64,000 nucleotides of DNA from Gloeopeniophorella convolvens (taxonomy: Eukaryota; Basidiomycota; Agaricomycetes; Russulales), in NCBI GenBank assembly GCA_022496205.1, contig WTXD01000004.1, forward strand, positions 682,001-746,000, given 5' to 3'. The position numbers and the translations under genes are program-made. This document shows positions 10,369 to 21,822 of this stretch, piece after piece. The notes below the pieces were generated by a model that searched no databases, was not told the origin of the DNA, and worked only from the letters and a program-made list of their open reading frames with translations. Position 1 is the stretch's first letter. Each line of letters starts with the position of its first letter.

Positions 10369-11436
10369 GATGTGGAGCCTTGCGTTGATCGCGTAGGACT
10401 GGATATATAACGCCTCGTAATAAAAGACACTATCCCCTTCCGGTGGAAGGTCCCGGAAACCTCGATCAGCTCCTTGCCTGCCTGTGCAGTCCGATGCACA
10501 GAAACCCCGATTGCACGTACATGCGCCTCCCATGATGGTGTCTTCTGTGTGCGCGAGGAACGTTGACCTCCGGTGCGCGGGTAGGCCCGTAGCTGAATGA
10601 GAGCCCAGAAAGGCTAGTTGGCGCCTAATGAAACCTCGAGGTGGATCGGGCGTCACTGGAAATAACTTGAAGACCACCCACCGACAACGTTTTGGTCACT
10701 CGCCATTACGCGTCTTCGGGTGGGGGAATCCTTTCATGTAAGGCCGACGTGCACCCCCTGGGGGGCTACAGGTAACTCCCTTGTCCGAGGTTAGGTCCTT
10801 ATCTCCCCAATGGAGCTTTAATCCCCAGCTTGCTGGATGCAGGGGTTTCTGAGTTTCACCCTTGCGCGGAAGCGAAACGAGCGGTGGGAGGCGGTGGGTC
10901 GCTACCGTCCCAAGTGGTATGTGGGTGGCTGTGTCGCAGAAGCCAGCTTGCGTCAACGGGCGAGGGTCCTTTGGGCGATGGGCTCGGTTCCTGCAGGTCA
11001 GCACATCATGATCATCTCGAAGGTCCCGCGAGGCCGGAAACCGGGTTTCCCACCGGACGAACTAGGACAATGGGTGAGCACGCCGCCTTTATTGACCTGA
11101 CAGTACAATCATAAAGGCTGTTGTTAGGTCGGCCAGCGCTGAATAGGGGCGCGGACGTCGTAATCGGGTCGCCTCGCGACGCTTTTGTCCATCCTTGCCG
11201 GCGTGATACTCAAGATGAGCGGCATTCAAAATCGCCTCGTTTTAGCATTGTTCGGACTCGCCTCCCGCGGCATCCGCTTGCTTGCAAATCAGAAACGCGT
11301 AAGACGACCTCCGTACCAGGGCGGTGTCATCTCAGCGTCTAAGCGCAGCAATACTTAATAAAGGCTACGCGCAGCATACCTGTGCCCAGTTTCGCCAGGC
11401 GGCTTTTCATCCCCACACCTCCTCCGTTCTGAAAAC
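10369..11436. other. Gap of about 1.07 kb without a supported gene
   Basis: Only short scattered open frames occur on either strand, with no intron-linked extension and no family motif. A minus-strand ATG at 10533 opens a frame that begins MGGACTCNRGFCASDC, the only notable peptide (see findings). The gap otherwise looks like 3' UTR of the BIM1-like gene and promoter of the 11437 gene. Confidence 0.5.
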
Positions 11437-11972
11437 ATGGGTCTAGCTGGTGTACTTTCTGTTTTTGTTTCCAAGAAACACGAAAAGCCCTGGGAAGTGG
11501 TCGACAGTAAAGCTGTCGAGCCCGTTCCGCTCTTTGACGAGGACGATGGTACGTATGCCTTTATCCGCCACAGTAGCAACATTTTGACCCCATGCCACAG
11601 ACCTCGATATCATCTACATCCACGAGACGCGGGTCGTTCGCTCATTTGTTTTCGACGTTCGAAAAGACAGGGACCTGGAGAGCTCCCTATTATTCGCGCA
11701 GCAGCAGTTCTTCGAAGAGGTCCAAAGAAAGGGTTTCAACGCCCTATGGAGTGAAGGGTACGCTAACACGTGTTTACCTCGTTTTTGTATTTCACTGACA
11801 ATTTTTACGCCCTTGCAGATGGCAGCTAACCTTGCTCCGGAAGGCAAAGAGACATCGTGTCGAAGTGAGATACATTGGCCAGCCTGCTTGCCTAGCTGGA
11901 AAGCCTGTACAGCCACAGCAACCACCATTTATCGCTGTCCTAGGAGAGTTGAGGCAGACTTACGACATGTAG
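11437..11972 (+). CDS. Small conserved-looking protein of unknown function
   Basis: Three exons with clean GT-AG introns give about 140 residues. The ATG at 11437 starts MGLAGVLSVFVSKKHEKPWEVV. Exon 2 gives DLDIIYIHETRVVRSFVFDVRKDRDLE and FAQQQFFEEVQRKGFNALW. Exon 3 gives WQLTLLRKAKRHRVEVRYIGQPA and ends ELRQTYDM at 11972. Alternating strand and helix, with charged residues, suggest a compact alpha/beta fold. There is no TM or signal peptide beyond the mildly hydrophobic first ten residues, and no known domain is recognised. The frame holding over three exons with matching splice sites makes it a real gene. Confidence 0.72.
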
Positions 11973-12572
11973 GAAAGGTCGAGCGTGGTCCATCTCTGTA
12001 ACACGACACCATGTATCTTAGCATCCCCAGCATTGTTCCCGTCACCCAGCATATCTACCCTGTAATCACTACTAGAATCTATTTATCCCATGTTATAGCA
12101 TTCCTTATGAATCGCGTGTCTGTATGCGAGGTCCTTTGCGCCGGCGTAATTGATCGTCTTTGACCAGGGTCTGGACCCCAGTAATCAAGCCTGACAAGAT
12201 CGCAACAAATCATCACGAATCTGATAGGATCGTGTTACAGAGTGGGCGTTGAAGCTTGAAGACCCCGTTCCGTAGATCACATCTATCGGCCGGCCGGGGT
12301 CCGAGGTCTTGACGCCCAGATGGGATGCCACCCACTGATGTATCAGAACGAGCTGTTATGTATAAGCACCCGGACATCCTGTCGAACGGCGTTAACGAGA
12401 CATGTACAGGGCTCTTATGAGATCCCACGCGATGGCCTCTTGCCAATGCACAGGAGTAGACGACAGACGGATGCAGGGGCAAGTCATCAGAGGTCGACGG
12501 TTTCGGGTACTATCATTACTTGCATCTGAGACCAACATTCTCACTGTCTTAGCGGATGGGAAGCGACACAAT
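11973..12572. other. Convergent 3' gap, nothing recognised
   Basis: This is 600 bp between the stops of the 11437 gene (plus) and the sulfurtransferase (minus). It is AT-richer than the genes, consistent with two 3' UTRs. No RNA gene, repeat or coding signal is seen. Confidence 0.5.
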
Positions 12573-13851
12573 TCAGGGTGCATTCTTCTCAATCTTGCTT
12601 TCCGGGCGAGCAGCGTAACCCGTCCAGGACTAGAGAGAGCGTGAGCAAGATGACCCAGCAACCCATAACAAATCCGTACTTCGTCATACAGCGACACGAG
12701 GGCTGACTCTTCTACCAATTTGAGTCCAAGCCAGAGGATCCCTGCTGTCATACCGCTCCCACATGTTGTGTCACGCTCCTCTTGCCTTCGAGAATAAGCT
12801 GAGCATGTTCGGCGCCGACAGTCGCCACTAGCGCCCGGCGGAGCTGGTCTGGAGGAAAAAATGTCGTGTAGGTTTTGTCAGAGTTGGGGACGGTGTTCGT
12901 CTGCAAGAATGCATTGAACGCCAGGGAGAAAGAATGGGGGATGTGGCCCGAGGAGAGTCCTGGACGAGGCTCGGGATCCGCACCGGTGTACCTAATCGGC
13001 ACCGGGTTTTTCTCATTGGCACCCTTTGGCAGCGAGGTAAAGCGGCATTTTACCTTCCGTGGGAACGAGCATCCAGTACGATTTCTGCAAGTGGGTCCGA
13101 GAGGTCTTTCTCAGAGTTGCTTACCATCTGTTCATAGCCTGGTGCGAGTTGAGCAACAAGTCTTACGCGGACGGAATGACACCCGATGACTCACTTCTGA
13201 TATTCTCGTTTGCCAGAGATGGCGCTGGATATGTGCTCCTGGACGTTTCTGTAACAGCCCCTGCTTCGGTAGGCAGTCCTTCTACTTCCCACTTGGGGAG
13301 CCCGCCATCGAGGACGCTCGATTTCACATGGCCGAATGATCTGAACATGAACAACGCCCGTGGTGCCGAGAAGATTCCCTGCGAGTCATATCTGATTGTT
13401 CTTCATCATGATCTCGTTCGACCCGTCGACGAAGCATCATTCTTACAGGACAACATGGGACGTGGGATTGACCCCAAAGTTCTCTGAAAGGCGTTAGGGG
13501 ATGTATGACTCGCTCCTTTATTAACACACCGAGAGCCTCGCTGAACACCTGCGCGCTCGGCATCATATGCTTGAGGGCGAGTTCGCTGGGCGCAGCAACC
13601 TTGTCTAGGTCGAGGCGCCGCGCCCCAGGGATATGTTTGACTTTGAACTCTTCGACTGCATTCCGCGGGGAGTTCGGCATGAACCAGCTGACATCCAGGA
13701 CGGCCACATCAGTAGTGGCCTTGAGATCCTGCAGAGCTTTCGGGGTCACGAGCAAAGGGGCACCAGAAGACATAGCTCTCGAGAGAGTCAAACAGGAGTG
13801 TGCGCGGGGAGCACGATGAATGATGGTAGACCGAAGCACAGAGATTATCAT
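12573..13851 (-). CDS. TUM1: 3-mercaptopyruvate / thiosulfate sulfurtransferase (two-domain rhodanese, TUM1-like), apparent frameshift
   Basis: Moves sulfur from 3-mercaptopyruvate, for tRNA thiolation and cyanide or sulfur metabolism. The ATG at 13849-13851 starts MIISVLRSTIIHRAPRAHS, a likely mitochondrial presequence; a second Met (MSSGAP) could give a cytosolic form. The inactive N-terminal rhodanese domain has VAVLDVSWFMPNSPRN, HIPGARRLDLD and VVLYDSQGIFSAPR. The C-terminal domain has EIVLDARSHGRYTGADPEPRPGL, GHIPHS and the catalytic loop CGSGMTAG, typical of MPST. The end is SWTGYAARPESKIEKNAP. All exons join in frame except between LILEGKRSV and TCGSGMT: one base is missing near 12764-12772. 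Either the gene is broken in this strain or this is a sequence error. Confidence 0.87.
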
Positions 13852-14021
13852 ATCGAACGATGTCCCCAAGGCCAAGTCGGTGAGCCTCGCTGGCAGGCGT
13901 CGAGCGTCTAATCGAACTGCTCGTGCGGCGATGTGAGGTTCCGGTCCGGCAACGCCGCTGCGTGCTCGCCGCCGCGAACAGCCGCCTCAGACGTCTCGCA
14001 GTACACTTGCTACGGACCAAG

Positions 14022-15638
14022 ATGCCTTCAGATCAGTCGACCTGGCTTATCACAGTCCCTCAGGATGGAGACTCGGAAGGCCTGCTGCAAGAACTCATGT
14101 CAAAGCTCTCGCAACAGTCCAAGACATTCACTCCGAGCAGTCTTGGGCAGCTCTACATCCCGTCCTTCAAGGTACATCCCCGCTCGCCGCTGCACTGCGT
14201 CACGCTCAGACGTCTGTAGACAGGGACACTCGATTCGTTAATTGCACTTTCCGAGGAGCTGCCGAAACATGACGCTTCCTTCACGGCTATTGTCGCAAAG
14301 GTTGTCGAGACGCTGCGCAATCTGCTGAACAACGATCCATCCAAGCTCAATCAACACATCATAATCAATGACAAGTCAGTTGATGACTACTTGCTAAAGG
14401 ATTGGCACTGGAACGAGGAGCGGTATGGGAGCCAGCGGGGGCTCAGGGACATGACTGACGTGCTGGTTAAGGTGCGTACTGATCTTTGTATGCATAATCT
14501 ATCGTCCAACCCGCTATGGCGCGGCTTTAGGAGATGACATCAATAGACAATGTCATGAAGACAAAGTTGAACAACTATAACCTTGCCAAGGGGTCTCTTG
14601 TCCAACTACAGCGCAAGAAGACGTGAGCTGTGCTGAGATTCGCGTCTTCGAAGCTGATGGAGGCATCCACAGTGGCAATCTCTCAGTACGGTCGCTCGCA
14701 GACATCATCTCGAAAGATGACCTCCTGCAAGATTCAGAATATATGCAATCAGTATTGGTCGCGGTCCCCAAGTGCGCTGGCGAACATGACCCATCGCCTT
14801 TGGCCGCGCGTTGACCATTGCCCAGGAACCTCGTGAAGACATGGAACACAAGCTACGAGCGGCTAGCACCGATGGTGGTACCGCGATCCGCAGTGTACGC
14901 CATGCCTTGCCCGTCCAAGTCCGCATCTTGACCGCCGGCGCAGATCTCTCGCATCCGACGACGATTATACCCTATTCTCAGTAATCATCTTCCGCAAGGT
15001 GTACGACGCGTTCACGCAGAAATGCCGAGAGAACAAGTGAGACTTCGCACCGTCGTCCTCCCTCAGTCCGTGTACCGACACCTGCGCCCAGATACCTCGT
15101 CCGGGATTTCCAGTACTCGGAGGACCAGATTCTCAAGGAGCGTGAAGAGCTATCCACCGCAGATACAGCAGAACGGGAGCTCTGGGTGGGTCCCCGCGCA
15201 CTGGCGTCTCATGCGTGCATCTGATCACGACGATCCCTTTCCCCATATGCAGACGGAGCTGCTGCGGTTATCCGAGATCAACTTTTCCGAGGCATTCCAG
15301 GTGTTCGTGCACCTCAAGGTTGTCCGCCTGTACGTCGAGAGCGTGTTACGATACGGCCTGCCGGCAAACTACGTCGGGATCGCGATCAAGGTGGGCTCTG
15401 CTGGGGCTTGGCGTGCGCGCCTGCCGCTGACTCAGGATCCGCGCAGCCCGAATCGAAAACGACAAAGCGGACGCTCACGGTGTTGCAGCGGCACTTTACG
15501 TACCTCTCCGCGCGCTCGCAGGGCAAGTCCAAGGGCGGCGCAGCGGCGAACGAGGACTTTGTTGGCGAGTTCCAGACGCTGCTCGATCAGGAGTTCTTCG
15601 ACTTTGTGCTGTACGAGGTGCCGTGGATCGTCAGCTGA
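14022..15638 (+). CDS. VMA5: V-type ATPase subunit C
   Basis: Subunit C links the V1 and V0 sectors of the proton pump on vacuoles and controls their reversible assembly. The ATG at 14022 starts MPSDQSTWLITVPQDGDSEG. Recognisable exons: LGQLYIPSFK; LIALSEELPKHDASFTAIVAKVVETLRN; KSVDDYLLKDWHWNEERYG; SLVQLQRKKTGNLSVRSLADI; NTSYERLAPMVVPRSA; DDYTLFSVIIFRKVYDAF; KYLVRDFQYSEDQILKEREEL; TELLRLSEINFSEAFQVFVHLKVVRLYVESVLRYGLP; and the C-terminus EFFDFVLYEVPWIVS. There are about ten introns and about 390 residues, as expected. It is divergent from the sulfurtransferase with 170 bp between starts. Very secure. Confidence 0.95.
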
Positions 15639-16050
15639 GCGCCCAGGCCTGTCGGACCATTCTCTTATTTGACGAAATGGCTCTTTCATTCGAGTGACTA
15701 GCGCATTAGGCATAGCAGTAGTAATGAGATAAAGATATGACCAGCCCACGAGTGTAGGAACATTGATGAAGTTCGAACTATGGTACACTAGGAGTGGTAA
15801 TGGGAGAAAGAAACGGCGCAGGGAGGAGGCACTGACAGCGAGATATAAAGAGATGAAAGCAGGCAACTGGATATGTGCGATGAATGGAGTCGAGATGTGG
15901 ACGAGACGGGGTAGGTGGTGTGCGGAGAGCCGACTTGACAACAGAGCGCGAGGGGTGCAGTCCAGAGTCCGTCCTAATACAAGCTTGCATTTTACAACGT
16001 CGAGAAAGATCGCGAGTAGATATTCCGAATCCACCGTTTCCCAGCAGACA
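15639..16050. other. Convergent 3' gap
   Basis: This is 412 bp between the stops of the V-ATPase subunit and the KH protein. It is mixed composition with no coding or RNA signal seen, probably 3' UTRs of both genes. Confidence 0.5.
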
Positions 16051-19000
16051 TCACAATCCTAGGTTGGAGATCACCCGCGACACCTCGTCCACCGCCTCGT
16101 CGTCGAGCAGTCGGCCTCCGCGGCGCATCGATTGCGGCGTCCCGGGCCCGATAGGTGGACGGCCCGACGCATACACATTCGGGAAGGACGGCGCGGTTGT
16201 AGAAGTAGGGCTCGAGCTAGGACCCGTATCGCCGACGGAATTCGTGGGAGAGTCGGGAGGGGGATAGCGGGATGATCCTTCGGCGATACGCGACAGGGAA
16301 AGAGTCAGATCGAGCGACTGGGCACGGTTCGTCAGGGAGCGCGGCTTTGTGACTTGATCCTTGAGCTTGGCCTCCAGAAGCGGATCCGATCCCCGTTTGT
16401 CGTCGCTACGCACGCGCCCAGGGATGCTACTTAGCGTAGGGTCGTCGTTGGCGTGTGACAACGAGAGGAAGCGACCATGGCGCCCGATAGGAGGTTGGGG
16501 AGCGCCCCAGTAGTCATTAGCCGGAGCTGGCGCATAACTTGGTTGACTATCGAGGCTCTCCTGTGCCTCCTCAAGGTGGTAGATATACGACGGAGAGTTG
16601 TTGAACAGGGCCTTGACATCTGGAGACGAATTTGCCAACCTGAGCCGCCTATCCATCATAGGCTCAGGACGAGAGAAGTCTGCGGAACCTGAGCCCAGAG
16701 AATGAGCGATAGGCTGCGGTAAAACTGAGACGATACTCACCGCGAGTCCGAGGCATCGTGGACAGCACTTTGCTGTCGAAATGGGGAAACGCGTCCGCGA
16801 AAGAATCGCCGCGTTTATGTGCATTCGCAGTCGGTGACGGGTAGACATGAATGTTATGATTCAGTAGGTACTGCTCAAGCATCTCACGTGCAGATATGAG
16901 CAAGTCACTGTTGCTGCGCTGGCATCTAAACTTGAAGGAGCACTCCGTGGGAGTGTCAGATCCAGAACTGCCTGCCGCGGTCTTGATATTGGGAACCACA
17001 GCAACTTGAAGCTCCCGCTTTATTTGCTCCACGAACGAAGCAAACTCTGGGGAAGCGCATACACGGGGGAGCTCTCCTTGCGGTGGCACGGCCATATCGG
17101 CCTCGAACGGAACGTGATCCTGGGCAATGGTCAATGGCGTAATCAGGGAAGGCGGCTATACACACCAAGAGCATGGTTGCTGCGATCTGGATCTGGCTTT
17201 CAGGACCAAAGATGATAATTACATCGGATGCAGAGCCTTTGTCGGGGAACCGAATGCGGCAATTCGTCTTGTTTTCGATGTCGTGGATGAAGATACTTTT
17301 GTCCCCAAGTAGCGTACGATGATATCGGCGGGGAATGACCACAGATTCGTTCAAGTAGTCCTTGTCCTGAACCAAATGGCGTTAAGCCGTGTCAGGAACA
17401 AACAAGGTAAGACGTACCTTGGGATTCACAAGCTCCATTACAGATTGCTTTAGATTATCGAGATTAATGGCATTTTTGGCCGGCGTGCGAGCTACAACGT
17501 TGTCATCATTGTCGTTGTAACCCCCCATTGCAGCGAATTCCTCCGCGTTAGAGAATTTGACGTAGACGCCATACTTCTTCATGATCCTCTGGATGCTGCG
17601 GCCGCCAACACCAATGATGCGTTTGTGGTACGATTCTGGGACATGGAATGATATCTCGGCAGGTAGCTCTTCTTGAAGCAAAGTGAGTCCCTGGAGGATC
17701 GACGCATCATTACCGGCGATGTCAATGAGGAAATTGTAGTCGTTGAACGTCTCAAACTTGATTTTGACGTTGGTCGTCTGCATGATCTTGTTGATCTTGC
17801 CATTCTTTTTGCCGCTGATAAATTCTCGGTGCTCGTTGGCAAGCTCGATCTGGAAGCGAATTTCATGATGAAAGGCCTGTATGATGTGGTGAATAAGCTG
17901 CTGCGATGACCCTGGGTAAGTACAACACACCTTCACAATATCGAGGTCCATGATTAGATTGATGGCGCTCCGTACTTCATGCTCGAGACCATGCATTTCG
18001 AAACACATGCTCTTGAAGACGACCTCGGCGCCGGTCGCGTTGGAGACCTGTTTGATAATCGTTGACACCTGGGCGGTGTTGAGTGTCGGTGGGGGGAGAA
18101 GAACATTGAATTGCGCCGGAAGGAGCCAAAAGGAAGCGACGTAGAACTGGCAAGCCTGAGCCGACCGAGAGTCAATACTGTTCGAATTACGGCATGCAGG
18201 ATGACATACCAGTTGCATGACGGAACGAATAGTGCGTTGAATGTTGACTCGATGGTCGCCATATACAGTAATTAGGCTAGTGGAACTACCGATAGGTGGG
18301 AATTGAATAAAAGTGGCATTGTCGCTCATGACAGTCTTGAGATCTTCTGCACGGTCGGTCATCATCCAGTCCAGCTTGCGCGGAAGAATCGCGGTGTCTC
18401 GCGATATGATGCCCTTGCTCTGAAGGTATTACGTGTCCTGTCAGAACTTTCAGGCGGAATCACTGAAAAAACGGCATACCTTGTTTAGCGATAATTGGAG
18501 CAACATGTCCCGAGCGCGCTGAACCCCAAAGAACTCGCCTGTGATCCAAACAGAGTTTTTATTCTGGCGAAGTGCGCTACCGGGCCCCACGGTGACGCTA
18601 GTAGCGATATCAGGGCCAACGAGGCCCTGCAAGGGAGAGGGAAAGTAAATGTTGGTGGCAGTCTCTTCCTGGATAGACTGTAGAACATGTCGTTTGCGGC
18701 CGGCGACAATTGCCTGCAACTTCTGATCTATTTCGCAAACTTCGGTGTGAAGACCGCTCTATGCGGTCGAGTCAGGAAACATGTGGAGGCGAAGGAGGAT
18801 CTATCAGACGCACCAGCTCGTCCAGCATCACCAGAAGCCGCACCCGTGCGATCTCCACCGAATCACCCTGACCAGTGATGACTAGCTCGCACACACGCTC
18901 TGTCTCCAGGCCGGACCATCCTGCGCTGCTGCTGATGCCGTCGGGCGGCGTGCGAGTAGACAGCGATAACGGACTATTGACAACAGCGATGTGCGCAAGA

Positions 19001-19502
19001 GTCTGGGAAGCAACCTCGTCCAGGCGACGGCGCACTTCCGGCTTCAAAGCAGGCTTAGACGACGGGAAGTCGAGGATCTCTGACCGAAGCGCTCGAATGG
19101 AGGACCTGTTCTAAAAAAAAAAAAAGATGGTCAGCCAGGTGACGTTTGAAGCGGACGAGGGAGGAAAGAAAATACCTGGATGGGACAGTCCTTGAGAATC
19201 ATGCCGCGGGCAAAGAGGACCTGCTGGTAAGCGCCAGAGAGAAGAAAGTTCCACCCTGTGCCATGGTCTGCAATGGAAAAGGAGACATGGCAGCTCTGGG
19301 TGGTCATGGCAAGGACGGAGAGCTTCTGGACGGCGTCGGCGTCGGCGGGGGTAGGGGACATGTGTGGTTCAGCGTGGCCATTGTGGTGGGGCTGCTGGAA
19401 CTGGGAGGGCTGGGAGTGGGAGGGAAAGTCAAGGGAGGGAGAAGTGTTGCGAGCGTGGCGGGGTCTGCGAGGGTAGGAGAAGGCGGTCGTGTAGATATCC
19501 AT
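16051..19502 (-). CDS. Multi-KH-domain RNA-binding protein
   Basis: Binds RNA through several KH domains; the likely role is in mRNA control in the cytoplasm (inferred from the domain). The longest frame begins at a TTG, so the true start is the ATG at 19500-19502 (MDIYTTAFSYPRRPRHARN). The N-terminus is disordered and Pro/His/Ser-rich. KH repeats follow: IVAGRKRHVLQSIQEETATNIYF; NVLLPPPTLNTAQVSTIIKQ; EFISGKKNGKINKIMQTTNVKI (GxxG-type loop GKKNGK); HVPESYHKRIIGVGGRSIQRIMKKYGVYVKF (strong GVGG loop); VVIPRRYHRTLLGDKSIFIHDIENKTNCRIRFPDK. The C-terminal 250 residues are Ser/Pro-rich and end VSRVISNLGL. About 950 residues. It resembles the fungal vigilin/bicaudal-type KH proteins, but orthology is not assigned. 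Confidence 0.86.
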
Positions 19503-19921
19503 GGGGCGAATAGAGTAGAGGAAGCGGGGGTATGGAGGGGGCAATACAGGCGGGTATTGGTGACGTGACCGGACTGGTATCGGCGATTGGGCTGTTCGTT
19601 TTTAAGGCAACGAAAGACGGTGACGACGACGTAGAGGAGAAGAAGTTGAGAGGCGAAAGAAAGGAGGAAAGGGAGTCTAGCTCGGTGAGGGTAAAGTATA
19701 GGAGTAAAATGTGCCAAAATTGATCTGTTTCTATGCTGCTCGGCGGCAAGCGCGCGTTCCGCTGCCAGCCGCCGCGACAAGCCCCGCGTGCCAATCCCCG
19801 GCCAATTTCCTGGGCCCTCGCTATGGGCTCCCTCCGCCATCGTCAGCCTCCGCTGCCAGCTCCCCCCTAGCCACTCTCGCCCATCCGCCCGCTTCCGCTC
19901 CGACACACCGCAGCACCGCCC
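19503..19921. other. Gap between the KH protein and the RBR ligase
   Basis: This is 419 bp upstream of the KH gene start and downstream of the RBR stop. It is C/T-rich on the minus strand, and long open frames on both strands are low-complexity shadows. No feature is supported. Confidence 0.5.
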
Positions 19922-21576
19922 CTATAGCGGGCCCTCCACGACCACAAACCCGTCCATCGGATCCCACCCGTCCACGCCCTCAAAGTCAAACAGCTTCGAG
20001 TAGCATCCCTCCCGAGGCGTAGAAAAGTGCTTGTACGGGTTGCTCGCCTCCAGCTTTGCGCCGCACCGGTAGCAAAAGTGCTGCTTGCACTTGGCGCACG
20101 TCATCTGCCCCCATCCGCCGCGGTCAGCCAAATCCCCCGCGCATCTCGGCTCGAGCTCGAGCACTTACATGATTGCACCCTACCGACTTCTCTACAGGCA
20201 CGTGGCAGCCCGGGCATGCCATCGTGCTCTTTTCTAGCCACTCCCGGTTCGCTCGGTCTTCCTCGTACTTTGCCACCAGCTTTGTTAGGTTCCTCCTTCC
20301 GTACCGTTGCTCCATCTCCTTGCGCGCCGGTGACCCTTCTTTCGTTTCCATGTATTGCAGGATCACCTTCTCAGCAACCGGGATCGGACAATCCGACAGT
20401 GGTCCGTGCCTGTCGTGATCATGTCATATCGACCACTCTCCCGCATCTGCGCCGCCTGCTCACCATGTTCTCTTGCAAAAGGAGCAGAAGGAATAGTCGC
20501 ACGCCTGACACGTCCGCAGTCTCTCCCAGCCCGATTCCTCAGGCGCATCTATATTTGATGGCCCCGGTACGGGTGTTTGGCAGAGGAACATCGGGCATAG
20601 CACCATTGTGGGATCTGCAAATCCCTCAGCGCTCAGACACTTCGGAGCAGAGTCCCGCTCACCTTTCTCCGCGGCTTTCTTCTCTTTCAGCCACCTCCAG
20701 CGCCGGACTTCCTCTTCTGTCACCACTCTCCTCACCTCTTCCTCACTTGCTTCTTGTCCGCCTTTCACACATTGAGGGTCGAGACACCCCACGCGCGTCA
20801 CCTCACCTTCCGCGATATAAAGGCTCCAGCCGTCTCTAAGACATGCCCTGCAGAATACATGACCGCATAGTAATTCCAGGCACTGCGAGCCTTTTCGAGA
20901 TTCGAAACACACAGCGCACGAATGTGAGGTCTGATTGAACTTGGACGTCTGCGATTGGCTCTCATGTGCCGTAAGAAAGTGCAACAGTAGTTGTGGAGCA
21001 ACATGAGGAATTCTGATACATTTTGTCAGCGAAAGCTGTAGCTCAAGTGTGTATGTGTACCTCAGCGTGGCCCCATGCACCATGCCCAATGTGTCGAGAA
21101 AGTCAGCGCTTCGTATCCACTCCACCCAGGAGTACAGCACAGTCTCGCCCGGATGCCACATCTCCGCTAGCGCATCTCTCAGGAGGCTGGCGCGCGGAAT
21201 CCAAGAACTAGTCACATGAAAGGAGGTTATCTTCGGGGCCGCGTGCAGAGGGTAGGTGGGCGGAAGCATAATCTCTAGAAGGATTGGCGGAAGCGAGGAC
21301 AAGGACAAGTGGTGCTCATGCGAGACAGGGGAGTCGGCGGATCCGTCTCCGGTCACAAAGACGTCTGTAGGGCCACCGAGCTCGACTGGTATCTCTAGCA
21401 TGAGAGCACCGCTCGAAGGGTCCCCCGAAACGCAGTCAGGGTAGATGGACTGCCGTATTGGAGTCACTCAGGACAATCAAGCCGGATCCGTAGCGTTTAC
21501 GTACCAAGAGGACCTCCCATTCTTCCTGCCTCTGCGTAGCACAGATGTCTACTTCGGTTTCTGGTTCAGTGGGCAT
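19922..21576 (-). CDS. RWD + RING-IBR-RING E3 ubiquitin ligase (RNF14 / ITT1-like)
   Basis: An RBR-type ligase that passes ubiquitin through a Cys in RING2; ITT1/RNF14 members act in translation termination and ribosome quality control. The ATG at 21574-21576 starts MPTEPETEVDICATQRQEEWEVLL, leading into the RWD domain (SIYPDCV..., LEIMLPPTYPLHAAPKITSF). RING1 is CAVCFESRKGSQCLEL-LCGHVFCRACLRD. The IBR begins CPMFLCQTPV and continues CQACDYSFCSFCKRTWHGPLSDC. A linker (METKEGSPARKEMEQRYGR) precedes RING2, [32 protein letters not shown]; the GCNHMTC segment holds the catalytic-type Cys. The end is FDFEGVDGWDPMDGFVVVEGPL. About 470 residues. It is divergent from URB2. Confidence 0.93.
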
Positions 21577-21822
21577 GAGAGCCGAGGATGCAGAAACATC
21601 CACTGCACCCCACCTTTTGTAAACTCAGTCGACGATGCTGACACGGACAGCGAAGCCGGGATTAGGTCCGGCCCAGCCGGCCCGCACTACCGCAAAGTAG
21701 ACCGAAAATGGGGTTGGGTCTTAGCAGCTGTCCGAGTCGTCCTCGATAACGCGAAAGTTACCTTCTGAACCACTCATATATGCTTCCAGGGTAAGCCCCG
21801 TCCTGGCCCCCAAGGAGACGCG
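21577..21822. promoter_or_regulatory. Shared divergent promoter of the RBR ligase and URB2
   Basis: The two opposite ATG codons are 246 bp apart. The region is C/G-rich with one AT-rich spot (ctcatatatgc at about 21774). The inference comes from layout. Confidence 0.45.

Noticed and set aside
10830..11114. Plus-strand open frames in the 10.4-11.4 kb gap
   Set aside because: No family motif, no intron linkage, and two frames equally open; chance.
19110..19126. Run of 13 A, possible poly-A tail of a retro-element
   Set aside because: Lies in an intron of the KH gene (a T-run on the coding strand) with no element body or duplication beside it.
19304..19906. Long minus-strand frame upstream of the KH gene
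   Set aside because: Overlaps the KH exon 1 in another frame and is low-complexity; the KH frame has clear continuity.
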